Assembly (NCBI GenBank): GCA_037440065.1
Contig: JBBIUV010000017.1
Coordinates: 62,001-126,000 of the forward strand
Source of the DNA: UBA1563 sp037440065
GTDB lineage: Bacteria > Bacteroidota > Ignavibacteria > Ignavibacteriales > Ignavibacteriaceae
DNA length: 64,000 bases
Reading direction: 5' to 3'
A model generated the notes under the pieces. It saw nothing but the letters and a program-made list of their open reading frames with translations. It was not told the origin of the DNA and searched no databases. The position numbers and the translations under genes were made by a program. This document shows positions 1 to 8,113 of the stretch, piece after piece. Numbering within the stretch: position 1 is the first letter of the stretch; each line of letters begins with the position of its first letter.

Positions 1-434
1 AGTACATCAAGGCCATAAGTAGCTTTTTTCCAATCACGGTCTCGAAGAGCCAAAAATGGTATAGGCCAGATGTACCAGCTTTCATTGACTTCTATGATAA
101 GTGTTGTTTTATCATGATTCGATTCGGGATAAAGTTTAACGTTTGTAAATATTCCCAAACTGTAAATACGTTCTCGGTTAAATCTCAGTTTTGTTGAATC
201 AACAACATCCCCCACCGAGAAAGTTAATTCAGTTAAAATGATCTCCGGCTCCGTTATATCATTCCCCTTTATAGCTATTGAATCAACTCTAAAAGGGCTG
301 AACGAATAATCGGGTTTAGAAGTTTTGGGTTGACTTGATAATTCAATTGAAATTAACGCCACTATTAAAACAATTAATACGCTAACATCCCTAATTCCTT
401 CCGCCTTTGGCGGATCCCAATTCCTAATTAACAT
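1..434 (-). CDS. Omp85/BamA-like outer membrane protein, N-terminal fragment (cut by window edge)
   Basis: Only the first ~144 codons are present; the gene continues past the left edge. After a hydrophobic N-terminus (VLIVLIVALISIELSS, a likely signal segment) there is a POTRA-like module: 'FRVDSIAIKGNDITEPEIIL' followed by 'RERIYSLGIFTNVKL', the usual strand-helix-helix signature in which a fold ending in 'LGIF.NV' precedes a valine-rich strand. Proteins of this type insert or translocate outer-membrane proteins or act as surface antigens. The ATG overlaps the stop of the upstream CoA-binding gene (ATGTTAA), so the two are probably translationally coupled. The first ~15 codons lie in a palindromic repeat element, so the true start may be a downstream codon such as the GTG before ALIS. 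The family call is moderate because the barrel is not visible. Confidence 0.6.
   Translation of the reverse strand, partial: MLIRNWDPPKAEGIRDVSVLIVLIVALISIELSSQPKTSKPDYSFSPFRVDSIAIKGNDITEPEIILTELTFSVGDVVDSTKLRFNRERIYSLGIFTNVKLYPESNHDKTTLIIEVNESWYIWPIPFLALRDRDWKKATYGLDV
392..430. repeat. Palindromic repeat element, copy A (TCCGCC-TTT-GGCGGA core)
   Basis: The core TTCCGCC-TTT-GGCGGATCC can form a 6-bp GC-rich hairpin (TCCGCC/GGCGGA) and is flanked on both sides by AATTCC/TAATT words. A second copy with the same core and flanks lies inside the VCBS-repeat gene at 1018-1049, and a decayed copy lies at 26111-26128. This copy covers the junction between the CoA-binding gene and the Omp85-like gene, and is read as the first codons of the latter. 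Confidence 0.7.
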
Positions 435-817
435 AAGTTCAACTCAATTGCCACACACCGATTTTGTACAGTGGGAATTCCATTTTGCTCGGCTAGCGAT
501 GCAGCTTCATGGTTTATTACCCCAAGCTGGAACCAAAGAAATTTTGGTTTTATTGCCAACACGTCTTCCATAATCATCGGGACTTTATCTGAACTTAGAA
601 ATACGTCTACTAAATCTATTTTATGTGGAATATCTTTTAGTGAAGCATAAACCGGAATATCAAAAACTTCCTTTAACTTTGGATGAACCCCAACAACGTT
701 ATACCCTCTTCTTTTTAACAGTTCTGCAATTCTTCCGCTGTCACGTTCAATTTTGTCGGATATTCCAACAACAGCTACGGTTTTTGATTCTTTTAATATT
801 TTACAAGTAAGTTCCAA
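428..817 (-). CDS. CoA-binding domain protein (CoA_binding_2 / YccU type)
   Basis: A 129-residue single-domain protein. Near the N-terminus 'KTVAVVGISDKIERDSGRIA' matches the Rossmann-type nucleotide loop of CoA_binding_2 proteins. 'RRGYNVVGVHPK', 'IPVYASLKDIP', 'IDLVDVF' and a final 'FLWFQLGVINHEA' plus 'NRCVAIE' follow in family order; the last motif contains the conserved Cys. Length is normal. Members bind CoA in the cytoplasm, and their physiological role is poorly defined. The stop overlaps the ATG of the downstream Omp85-like gene, suggesting a shared transcript. The following outer-membrane gene gives no obvious functional link. Confidence 0.85.
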   Translation of the reverse strand: MELTCKILKESKTVAVVGISDKIERDSGRIAELLKRRGYNVVGVHPKLKEVFDIPVYASLKDIPHKIDLVDVFLSSDKVPMIMEDVLAIKPKFLWFQLGVINHEAASLAEQNGIPTVQNRCVAIELNLC

Positions 818-874
818 GGTTCATCTCTTTCATTATATATTTTTTTATGGTGATTCGAAGCGGTACAAAATTAA

Positions 875-905
875 TAAAAAAAGCCGACTCGGAAGAATCG
901 ACTTT
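875..905 (-). terminator. Rho-independent terminator of the VCBS-repeat gene
   Basis: Read on the minus strand just after the VCBS gene stop, a 10-bp stem (AAGTCGATTC / GAGTCGGCTT, two G-T wobbles, TTCC loop) runs directly into TTTTTTTATT. This is the clearest intrinsic terminator in the window. It separates the VCBS gene from the CoA-binding gene, which must therefore have its own promoter. Confidence 0.8.
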
Positions 906-935
906 ACTAATAATCACGTCGGATTTATAATTGCA

Positions 936-2921
936 CTATTTCAATAGAATGAATTTCTTCGTAGCAATAAAATCCCCCGCCCGCAATTGGTAGAAGTAAA
1001 TCCCGCTTCCTAATTCGTAATTCCTTCCGCCACCGGCGGATCCTAATTCAATTGTAAATTCGCCAGCTGGTTTTTCTTCGTTTACAAGTGTTGCAACTTC
1101 ATTTCCAAGAAGATCAAAAACTTTTAAAGTCACAAACGCTTCTGCAGGGATTTGATATTTTATAGTCGTTGTCGGATTAAAAGGATTCGGGTAATTTTGT
1201 GATAACCCAAAGTTCTGCGGATAATTTTCTTCTCTCTTAACAGCAGTTACATTTTGATTTTTATAATAACTAAATGTTCCTTCATAATTTCCGAGAACAA
1301 TATCATAATCGCCGTCATTATCAAGATCAGCGCAAGCCGGAGAAGCATTTTGTCCGGTAGAAATTCCGCTTATAACCGAAGTATCTTCACTCCAATCAAA
1401 TGTATTATTACGGAAAAATCTTACATCACCGGAAATATTTCCAATGACTAAATCGTAATCACCATCTTTGTCATAATCTACAAGCGATTGAACCGCGTCA
1501 CTCCCAACATCGATACCTCCGAAGAAGTTTGGGACTTCTAGCCAATCGGCAGCGTCTTTTGTCCCAATATTTTCATAAAAAGAAATTGTTCCATTATCTC
1601 TTCCAACAATTAGATCAAGATCACCGTCATCATCAAAGTCCAGTAACCGGGGAACTGCAAAACCGTCAACTACAATGCTCATCGATGTGGTTACTGCAAG
1701 AAAACCTGTTGAAGTTTGTAAGTGGAGATAGAGCTTACCGGTAAAATCTCCGGCGATCAAATCGGGTTTTCCGTCGTTGTTCAAATCACCAACTGCTGCC
1801 GCAGAATAAATTGAATGTTTTACATTTACTAAAAATGTGGAATTCTCTTTCCAGGCCGGATTAGATTTTGTTCCCACATTTTCAAAATATTTTATGTTCC
1901 CCAACTGTGTTCCGGTGAACAGATCAAGATCACCATCTGCGTCATAATCGTATAGTACGGGAGAACTCGCACCGCCGATATCAATCGTTCCGCCAAAAAT
2001 CGTTGTGTTTTCTTTCCATGTTGGTGCCGTATTTGTCCCGCTATTTCCGTAATAAAAAATTTGTCCCGAAGCTGTGCCGAAAACAAAATCAATTTTACCA
2101 TCTCCGGAAAGATCAACCAATGCGCCGGAATTCCAGTACGTTGTCGTTCCTAAAGTTTGGAACAAGGAACTTTTATCACTCCAATTATAGGTGAGTGAAT
2201 CTCCGATATTTTCGTAATATTTTATTCCGAACCCATCTCTTCCCACAAGCAGATCGGTATCGCCGTCTTTGTCCAAATCGCAAAAGTAGGGATAGGCATA
2301 CAGTCCAACATCAAACCATTTAACGGAATTATTTTCCAAAAACTCTGGGACAGAAGTTGTTCCCGAATTTTTATAATACTTCACACCCCCATCTTCGCTT
2401 AATCCAACTGCTAAATCAAAATCGCCGTCGTTATCCATATCTGCTAAAGTTGGAATCGGATTTTCTCCCACACTAAGTTGCGCAAAAATATTTGTAGTTT
2501 CCATAAAATCGGGTTGTGTGTGGCTACCAACATTCTCGTAAAGATGAAGTCCTGTATAGCCGCCGGTAACAAAATCAAGATCGCCATCGGCATCAATATC
2601 AACACAAACACCCATCTCTGCATTTAATGAAGTAACATTTGCAAAGAGCGAATTGTCTACCACAAATTTTGGTATTGTCTTACTTCCCATATTCTTAAAA
2701 TAAATTGGAGCTTGCACGGTACTTCCTAAGATCATATCAAGATCACTGTCGCCGTCCAGATCATAAAAACGGGGTTGTGCAAATGATAAGGATGGTATTC
2801 CGGTTGGATTGAAAATGTGGTTATCCTCAATCCACGGCTGCGCGTAAACTAATAAAGGAAAGAATTGAAAAGCGCACCAGCTAACAAGTGGTAATAAAAG
2901 TTTATGCCTAAGATCCATCAT
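936..2921 (-). CDS. Secreted VCBS/FG-GAP repeat protein with type IX secretion sorting domain
   Basis: A 661-residue protein. An N-terminal signal peptide (LLLPLVSWCAFQFFPLLVYA-Q) is followed by about ten VCBS/FG-GAP repeats whose calcium-binding loops read DxDxDGDxD, for example 'DIDADGDLDFVTGG' and 'DFDDDGDLDLIVGR'. Each loop is spaced by an F/Y-x-N-x-G segment, as in a beta-propeller. The C-terminus carries 'NYPNPFNPTTTIKYQIP', then a ~70-residue sorting domain ending 'FIATKKFILLK', the cargo signal of the T9SS in Ignavibacteria. The protein should be exported and anchored or released at the surface; its ligand is unknown. The sorting domain is interrupted by an in-frame repeat-element insertion. 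The gene starts 12 nt after trmO. Confidence 0.9.
   Translation of the reverse strand: MMDLRHKLLLPLVSWCAFQFFPLLVYAQPWIEDNHIFNPTGIPSLSFAQPRFYDLDGDSDLDMILGSTVQAPIYFKNMGSKTIPKFVVDNSLFANVTSLNAEMGVCVDIDADGDLDFVTGGYTGLHLYENVGSHTQPDFMETTNIFAQLSVGENPIPTLADMDNDGDFDLAVGLSEDGGVKYYKNSGTTSVPEFLENNSVKWFDVGLYAYPYFCDLDKDGDTDLLVGRDGFGIKYYENIGDSLTYNWSDKSSLFQTLGTTTYWNSGALVDLSGDGKIDFVFGTASGQIFYYGNSGTNTAPTWKENTTIFGGTIDIGGASSPVLYDYDADGDLDLFTGTQLGNIKYFENVGTKSNPAWKENSTFLVNVKHSIYSAAAVGDLNNDGKPDLIAGDFTGKLYLHLQTSTGFLAVTTSMSIVVDGFAVPRLLDFDDDGDLDLIVGRDNGTISFYENIGTKDAADWLEVPNFFGGIDVGSDAVQSLVDYDKDGDYDLVIGNISGDVRFFRNNTFDWSEDTSVISGISTGQNASPACADLDNDGDYDIVLGNYEGTFSYYKNQNVTAVKREENYPQNFGLSQNYPNPFNPTTTIKYQIPAEAFVTLKVFDLLGNEVATLVNEEKPAGEFTIELGSAGGGRNYELGSGIYFYQLRAGDFIATKKFILLK
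1018..1049. repeat. Palindromic repeat element, copy B, in frame inside the T9SS sorting domain
   Basis: The core TTCCGCC-ACC-GGCGGATCC matches copy A (399-417) apart from the 3-base loop, and both are flanked by TAATTCC and AATTC. In the VCBS gene it is translated as 'AGGGRNY' between two ELGS words. The element plus flank therefore duplicates ELGS and lengthens the sorting domain by 11 residues without breaking the frame. Confidence 0.75.
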
Positions 2922-2933
2922 TTAATTCCATAT

Positions 2934-3761
2934 CTATTGAAGATTAAATTCATCGTTAAACAATTTGTGAAGAGGTTTATCTCCATATTTGTCTACATCA
3001 AAGATAACCATTTCTTCTTTTGTATATCCCGAACGAATTTCTTTGACCAATACTTTTTTGTTGTCTTCGTTCACTGCGTAATGAATTCTCCACGTTCGGT
3101 AGGCTAAAACATATTTGTCTTTTGTTCTGCTTTCAAGTTGAACAATGCGCTTGCGTGATGAATCGGTAGGATTAAATTCTAATTGAAGCCGGGCAAAATT
3201 TAACAAATTGATTTTCGAATTACTCTTTAACCAATCGGTTTGCATCGTTGCTTTTTTAGAAAACGATACTTCATAAATATTTTCCAATCCGCTTTTTACC
3301 CAACCGGTAGCCGCGTTTGGAAAGGAATCGGAATAAGGGAGATATGGTTTTATGTCAATTACAGGTGAGCCGTCAAGAATATCTGATTCCGAAATAATAA
3401 TTTTTAATCCTTCAACCTTCTCAAGCTTTACGCAGCTCATCCCAATCTGATTTGGTCTGTATGGAGCGCGCGTGGCAAACACTCCAATCTTTTCTCGTGT
3501 GTGCCGCGGCGGAGTAACAAGTGGTTTCCAACTTGCTCTGCCGTTAGGCGGGTTGGCATTTAAATGAAACTGATATAAAACCCAAATTCTATCAAAGCCG
3601 TTTAGATTTTTTACCGCTTGTTCAAAATTTTTATTTGGAAGAAGTTCGATGACGGAGATATTACCCTTAGCTAAAACTCCCTGCCGTGGAGTTTCGTACC
3701 GGTAAACTTGTTCGGAGCGGACATACCCGATCGGTGTAATAATTATTTCTTCACTTTGCAT
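2934..3761 (-). CDS. trmO: tRNA (N6-threonylcarbamoyladenosine37-N6)-methyltransferase TrmO
   Basis: A 275-residue protein of the TsaA/TrmO (formerly VirR/YaeB) family, which uses SAM to methylate t6A at position 37 of tRNA-Thr. Family landmarks are 'ITPIGYVRSEQ' at the start, 'FDRIWVLYQFHLN', 'TPPRHTREKIGVFATRAPYRPNQIG' (quoted in part; RAPYRPNQIG is the SAM-binding signature) and 'DGSPVIDIKPYLPYSD'. The C-terminal ~100 residues are the smaller domain found in full-length TrmO ('YRTWRIHY'). The gene lies between a small membrane protein upstream and the VCBS gene, with short gaps, so co-transcription is likely though the functions look unrelated. Confidence 0.88.
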   Translation of the reverse strand: MQSEEIIITPIGYVRSEQVYRYETPRQGVLAKGNISVIELLPNKNFEQAVKNLNGFDRIWVLYQFHLNANPPNGRASWKPLVTPPRHTREKIGVFATRAPYRPNQIGMSCVKLEKVEGLKIIISESDILDGSPVIDIKPYLPYSDSFPNAATGWVKSGLENIYEVSFSKKATMQTDWLKSNSKINLLNFARLQLEFNPTDSSRKRIVQLESRTKDKYVLAYRTWRIHYAVNEDNKKVLVKEIRSGYTKEEMVIFDVDKYGDKPLHKLFNDEFNLQ

Positions 3762-3814
3762 AGTGCAAAATCGGAAAATATTGGGAAGAAAAGAATTGGT
3801 GTTATGGAGAAAAC

Positions 3815-4294
3815 TTATCGTTTGTACAAGTATCCCTTTAGTCTCTCAAGTCTGCTTTCAGCAACTTCCCTGCTCCACCTACCGTCATAGTATGCGGGGT
3901 AAAAAAGAGGAAAGGATTTTCCCGATTTCAATTTTAATAAAATATAATAGGTAAATGTTCGGCTGGAACTGCTCCCAATTTTTGTTACACTTGCCCCTTC
4001 AATTTCATGGAATGCAATCCATTTTTGTTTTTTTCTGAAACGGTTTTTATTCTCTATTAAAATAGTGTGCGATCTTTGGTCAATAGTTATCGTCTCTTTG
4101 CCGCCGGTTACTAAACCGGGAATACCAATGATCAATAAAAGTATTCCTAATAAAAATCCGGCTAAACTATTCGTCATGCCGGATGCATCAAAATTGCGAA
4201 AACCATATGCTAACACTAAACCTATTAGAATTACAACTACAGAAAGCGCCGCCTGCTTTTGCGGACTACTCTCAATTCTCCATATTTCTAACAT
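3815..4294 (-). CDS. Small membrane protein with two N-terminal transmembrane helices
   Basis: A 159-residue protein, not assigned to a named family. Two hydrophobic helices lie at about residues 16-34 ('AALSVVVILIGLVLAYGF') and 44-64 ('LAGFLLGILLLIIGIPGLV'). A soluble part follows with a PH-like pattern of short strands ('ETITIDQRSHTILIENKN', 'WIAFHEIEGASV', 'FTYYILLKLKSGKSFPLF') ending in basic residues. The layout resembles bacterial membrane proteins with a PH/DUF304-like domain, but that is inference. It follows gcvP by 43 nt and precedes trmO by 53 nt. Confidence 0.7.
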   Translation of the reverse strand: MLEIWRIESSPQKQAALSVVVILIGLVLAYGFRNFDASGMTNSLAGFLLGILLLIIGIPGLVTGGKETITIDQRSHTILIENKNRFRKKQKWIAFHEIEGASVTKIGSSSSRTFTYYILLKLKSGKSFPLFYPAYYDGRWSREVAESRLERLKGYLYKR

Positions 4295-4337
4295 CCAACT
4301 CCAACAAATAAAAAATTACCTTCTTACTTTCTACTTC

Positions 4338-7202
4338 CTACTTGTATTCTTCCACAGGTGGACAACTGCAAATCAAATTTCTATCGCCGAAAGCATTATT
4401 TACTTTTGCTGTACTCGGCCAAAACTTAAATTGCTTTACCCATTTTGATGGAAATGCCGCCTCCTCACGGGAGTATTTATGCTTCCATTCAGTTACGCTT
4501 ACCGCATGCATGGTGTGCGGTGCATTTTTAATTACGTTATCTTCTTTATCTGCAGAACCGTTTTCAATTGCGTCCATTTCTTTTTTAATAAGGATCATCG
4601 CTTCACAAAAGCGGTCCAATTCTTTTTTCGATTCGCTTTCCGTCGGTTCAATCATCATTGTTCCGTGAACCGGGAAAGAAATTGTCGGCGCGTGAAAACC
4701 GTAATCCATTAATCGTTTTGCAAGGTCTTCTACCTCAATGTTTGCAGTCCGCTTAAAATCTCTCATATCAAAGATCATTTCGTGCGCTACTCTCCCCTTT
4801 TCACCTGTGTAAAGAATTTTGTAATACGGTTTTAATTTTGCGGCAATGTAATTCGCATTCAAGATTGCAAATTCTGTTGATGCTTTCAATCCTTCAGCTC
4901 CCAACATTTTAATATATCCATAAGAGATAATTAAAACGTTTGCGCTACCGTAAGGAGAAGCTGATACCGCATGAATTCCCTTTTCTCCACCAACAGGAAC
5001 AACAGAATGTTTTGGTAAAAACGGGACTAAATGTTTTGCTACACAAATTGGTCCAACACCGGGACCGCCGCCTCCGTGAGGGATAGCAAAAGTTTTATGC
5101 AAATTCAAATGGCAAACATCAGCACCAATATTTTTCGGACTCGTTAATCCGACTTGCGCATTCATGTTTGCACCATCCATATAAACTTGTCCGCCGTTTG
5201 CATGAATGATCTCACAAATTTCTTTTATCCTCACTTCAAAAACCCCGTGTGTAGAAGGATAGGTGATCATCAACGCGGCTAATTTATTTTTATATTCTTC
5301 TGCTTTTTTCTTCAAGTCTTCGACATCAACATTACCTTTTTCATCACAAGCCACAACTACCACTTTCATCCCAGCCATTACTGCGCTTGCTGGATTTGTT
5401 CCATGCGCGGACGAAGGAATAAGCGCAACATTTCTGTGCCCCTCATTCTTATCTATAAAATATTGTCGGATAACCATCAAGCCGGAATACTCCCCCTGTG
5501 CACCGGAATTTGGTTGAAGCGATGTTCCCGCGAAACCGGTAATTTCAGCCAACGCTTTTTCTAATTCCGATATCACAAGTTGATAACCTTCAGTTTGCGA
5601 TTGTGGTGCAAATGGATGAATGTTTGCAAATCCGGGTTGAGTAATTCCAAGCATCTCTGAAGCCGCGTTCAGCTTCATAGTGCACGAGCCAAGTGGGATC
5701 ATTCCGTAAGTTAAAGAAATATCTTTATTCTCTAACCGCTTTGCATAACGCATTAACTCTGTTTCGGAGTGAAACGAATTGAATACCGGATGCTGCAAAT
5801 AGGAAGAGGTTCTTTCCAACTCTGTTGGATATTTCGTTAGTGAAATTTGAGAAGAAACACTACTTTGCTTTCCAACAGCTTCAGCAAATATTTCCATAAT
5901 TTCTTGAACGTCTTTTTCAGTTGTCACTTCGCTTAAACTAATTCCGATTGTGTTTTTATCAGAATAAAGGAAGTTAGCAAGTTTACTTTCTGCAAGTAAC
6001 TTAATTTTCGAAACAGTTTTTTCATCATTCACATTAATTGAAAGAGTGTCGAAGAAATATTTGTTTGTTTGCGTAAAGCCTAGTTCTTGTAAAGAAGATT
6101 CAAGTTTAGCCGTTAAAACGTGTATTGTTTCAGCTATATTACGTAAACCTACCGCTCCATGATAGACTGCATACATTCCAGCCATCACGGCAAGGAGGAC
6201 TTGAGACGTGCAGATATTACTAGTTGCCTTTTCTCTTCTAATGTGCTGTTCGCGTGTTTGCAATGCCATGCGTAAAGCAGGATTTCCATCGGCATCAACT
6301 GAAACGCCAATAATCCTTCCCGGAAGAATTCTTTTATAATCTTCTTTCGCTGCAAAATAAGCGGCGCTTGGTCCGCCAAATCCCATCGGGACTCCAAAAC
6401 GTTGTGTTGTTCCAACCGCAACGTCAGCTCCAAATTCACCCGGAGCTTTTAACAATGCCAGGCTCAAAAGATCTGCAGCAACAACCATTTTAATATTTTT
6501 TTGATGAGCATCTCTTATAAAACTTTCATAAGTAATAACTGCACCGTCACTGTTTGGATATTGAAGTAAAGCGCCGAAATATGTTTCATCCAAATTTATT
6601 TTTTTATAATCACCAACTATAATTTCTATTCCATTAGGATTGGCTCTATTTATTAAAACATCAAGTGTTTGAGGAAAAACTTTTTCATCAACGAAAAATT
6701 TGTTCTTTGCAGAATTATTCCCCGAATGAAAGAACATCAACATTGCTTCTGCCGCTGCGGTTGCTTCATCAAGCAGCGATGCATTTGCTATTGGAAGTCC
6801 CGTTAAATCGCTCACCATCGTTTGAAAATTCAGAAGCGCTTCTAATCGCCCTTGAGAAATTTCTGCTTGGTATGGTGTGTATTGGGTGTACCAACCCGGA
6901 TTCTCTAAAATATTTCTTTGAATAACTGCAGGAGTGATTGTAGGATAATAACCCATCCCGATATATGATTTCGCAATTCTATTTTTTTGAGCGATGGAAT
7001 GAATGTGGTCTAAAAATTCTTTCTCCGTCAGCGGATTATCAAGACTGAGTTCTTTTTCTAATTTTATTTGCGTTGGGATAGTTTCATCAATTAATTGCTC
7101 AAGAGAATTAACCCCGATCTCTTTTAACATTTCATTTGTTTCTTTTTCAGATGAGCCGATGTGGCGTCTTAAAAATGATTTATAAGAATAAGCTTGTGGC
7201 AT
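4338..7202 (-). CDS. gcvP: Glycine dehydrogenase (decarboxylating), P protein of the glycine cleavage system
   Basis: At 954 residues it has the full length of the fused P1-P2 form. It decarboxylates glycine and passes the aminomethyl group to lipoyl GcvH, using PLP. It starts with 'FLRRHIGSSEKET' and carries 'YIGMGYYPTITPAVIQRN', 'YTPYQAEISQGRLE' and 'IPLGSCTMKLNAASEM'. The PLP lysine is in 'HLNLHKTFAIPHGGGGPG' (Lys703), a hallmark of the family. gcvT and gcvH are not in the window, although glyA and ftcD, which share the folate one-carbon pool, are. The ATG lies about 100 nt downstream of the rnc stop. No glycine riboswitch fold was recognised there. Confidence 0.97.
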   Translation of the reverse strand: MPQAYSYKSFLRRHIGSSEKETNEMLKEIGVNSLEQLIDETIPTQIKLEKELSLDNPLTEKEFLDHIHSIAQKNRIAKSYIGMGYYPTITPAVIQRNILENPGWYTQYTPYQAEISQGRLEALLNFQTMVSDLTGLPIANASLLDEATAAAEAMLMFFHSGNNSAKNKFFVDEKVFPQTLDVLINRANPNGIEIIVGDYKKINLDETYFGALLQYPNSDGAVITYESFIRDAHQKNIKMVVAADLLSLALLKAPGEFGADVAVGTTQRFGVPMGFGGPSAAYFAAKEDYKRILPGRIIGVSVDADGNPALRMALQTREQHIRREKATSNICTSQVLLAVMAGMYAVYHGAVGLRNIAETIHVLTAKLESSLQELGFTQTNKYFFDTLSINVNDEKTVSKIKLLAESKLANFLYSDKNTIGISLSEVTTEKDVQEIMEIFAEAVGKQSSVSSQISLTKYPTELERTSSYLQHPVFNSFHSETELMRYAKRLENKDISLTYGMIPLGSCTMKLNAASEMLGITQPGFANIHPFAPQSQTEGYQLVISELEKALAEITGFAGTSLQPNSGAQGEYSGLMVIRQYFIDKNEGHRNVALIPSSAHGTNPASAVMAGMKVVVVACDEKGNVDVEDLKKKAEEYKNKLAALMITYPSTHGVFEVRIKEICEIIHANGGQVYMDGANMNAQVGLTSPKNIGADVCHLNLHKTFAIPHGGGGPGVGPICVAKHLVPFLPKHSVVPVGGEKGIHAVSASPYGSANVLIISYGYIKMLGAEGLKASTEFAILNANYIAAKLKPYYKILYTGEKGRVAHEMIFDMRDFKRTANIEVEDLAKRLMDYGFHAPTISFPVHGTMMIEPTESESKKELDRFCEAMILIKKEMDAIENGSADKEDNVIKNAPHTMHAVSVTEWKHKYSREEAAFPSKWVKQFKFWPSTAKVNNAFGDRNLICSCPPVEEYK

Positions 7203-7300
7203 AAATTAACTTCATTTTGTGGAATAATTTTTTTTGGTTATGAAAAATAAAGAAAATAGAGGAGACATAATAGGAGAGGGACACCAGATCAAAAATAAAA

Positions 7301-8113
7301 TTAATTCAATTCCGGTTTATGTAAGAATTTATGTTGTTCGATGGGAATGGATGCCAAAGCATTTTTTGCCGCTTCTTGCTCAGCAGCTTTCTTACTCTTC
7401 CCTTTTCCTTCACCCCAGATTTTACCATCTATTTTAATTTGAACCGTAAATTCTCTATCGTGTTCGGGACCGCTCTCTCCGGCAATAATATACTTAGGAT
7501 TCTCTACTCTCGCCGCTTGAGTGTATTCTAATAACTGACTTTTAAAATTCACATCAATAAGATGTAATCCAAGTTTTAAATTTGGCTCAACAATGTATTG
7601 CCTAATAAATTGTTTGGTCTTCTCCATTCCGCAATCCATGTAAATCGCGCCAATGAGCGCTTCAACACCATCCGCGAGAATAGTTTTAAATCCATTATGC
7701 GCCCCGGCGTTCAGTTCTGCACCAACGAACAAATATTGCAAAAGGTTAATACGTTTGGCGCACTCGTACAGAGCGGCTTTGTTCACAAAATTGGAACGGA
7801 TTTTTGTTAAAAATCCCTCATCTTCAGAAGGGAAAGCATTAAATAACGCCTCACCAATAATGAATCCTAAAAGTGCATCTCCTAAAAATTCCAATCGTTC
7901 GTTTGACTTTTTAAATTTTTGAAAATCAACAGCAGAGCGGTGTGTGAAAGCTTCGATGAATATTTTAGGGTTGGTTACTTTAGCGTTGATGAGTTCTTCA
8001 AGTAACTTTAGATTTTTTTTTGTAAGAAGTTTGAGGGATTTGCGTTTGTCAAGGTACCTCGATAAAAGACTTATCACGTTACTCCGAAAATTTCTTGAAA
8101 AGAAGTGAGGCAT
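7301..8113 (-). CDS. rnc: Ribonuclease III
   Basis: A 270-residue double-stranded RNA endonuclease used in rRNA and mRNA processing. The catalytic domain shows 'ERLEFLGDALLGFIIGE' (signature with the Mg-binding Glu and Asp) and 'DGVEALIGAIYMD' (second acidic pair). The C-terminal dsRNA-binding domain ends with 'GKGKSKKAAEQEAAKNAL'. The reading frame allows a TTG start 12 nt upstream. The ATG at 8113 was chosen because GGAGG sits 5 nt before it, inside the end of fabF, giving a 35-nt overlap. rnc is the last gene of the fatty-acid operon, a common acpP-fabF-rnc order. A ~30-residue basic tail before the domain (RYLDKRKSLKLLTKK) is longer than in E. coli. Confidence 0.96.
   Translation of the reverse strand: MPHFFSRNFRSNVISLLSRYLDKRKSLKLLTKKNLKLLEELINAKVTNPKIFIEAFTHRSAVDFQKFKKSNERLEFLGDALLGFIIGEALFNAFPSEDEGFLTKIRSNFVNKAALYECAKRINLLQYLFVGAELNAGAHNGFKTILADGVEALIGAIYMDCGMEKTKQFIRQYIVEPNLKLGLHLIDVNFKSQLLEYTQAARVENPKYIIAGESGPEHDREFTVQIKIDGKIWGEGKGKSKKAAEQEAAKNALASIPIEQHKFLHKPELN

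Noticed and set aside
4065..4448. Plus-strand open frame spanning the gcvP end and the small membrane gene
   Set aside because: Antisense to two supported genes, no ribosome site, no recognisable motif.
7203..7300. Glycine riboswitch upstream of gcvP
   Set aside because: The gap is ~100 nt, AT-rich, and shows no recognisable tandem aptamer helices.
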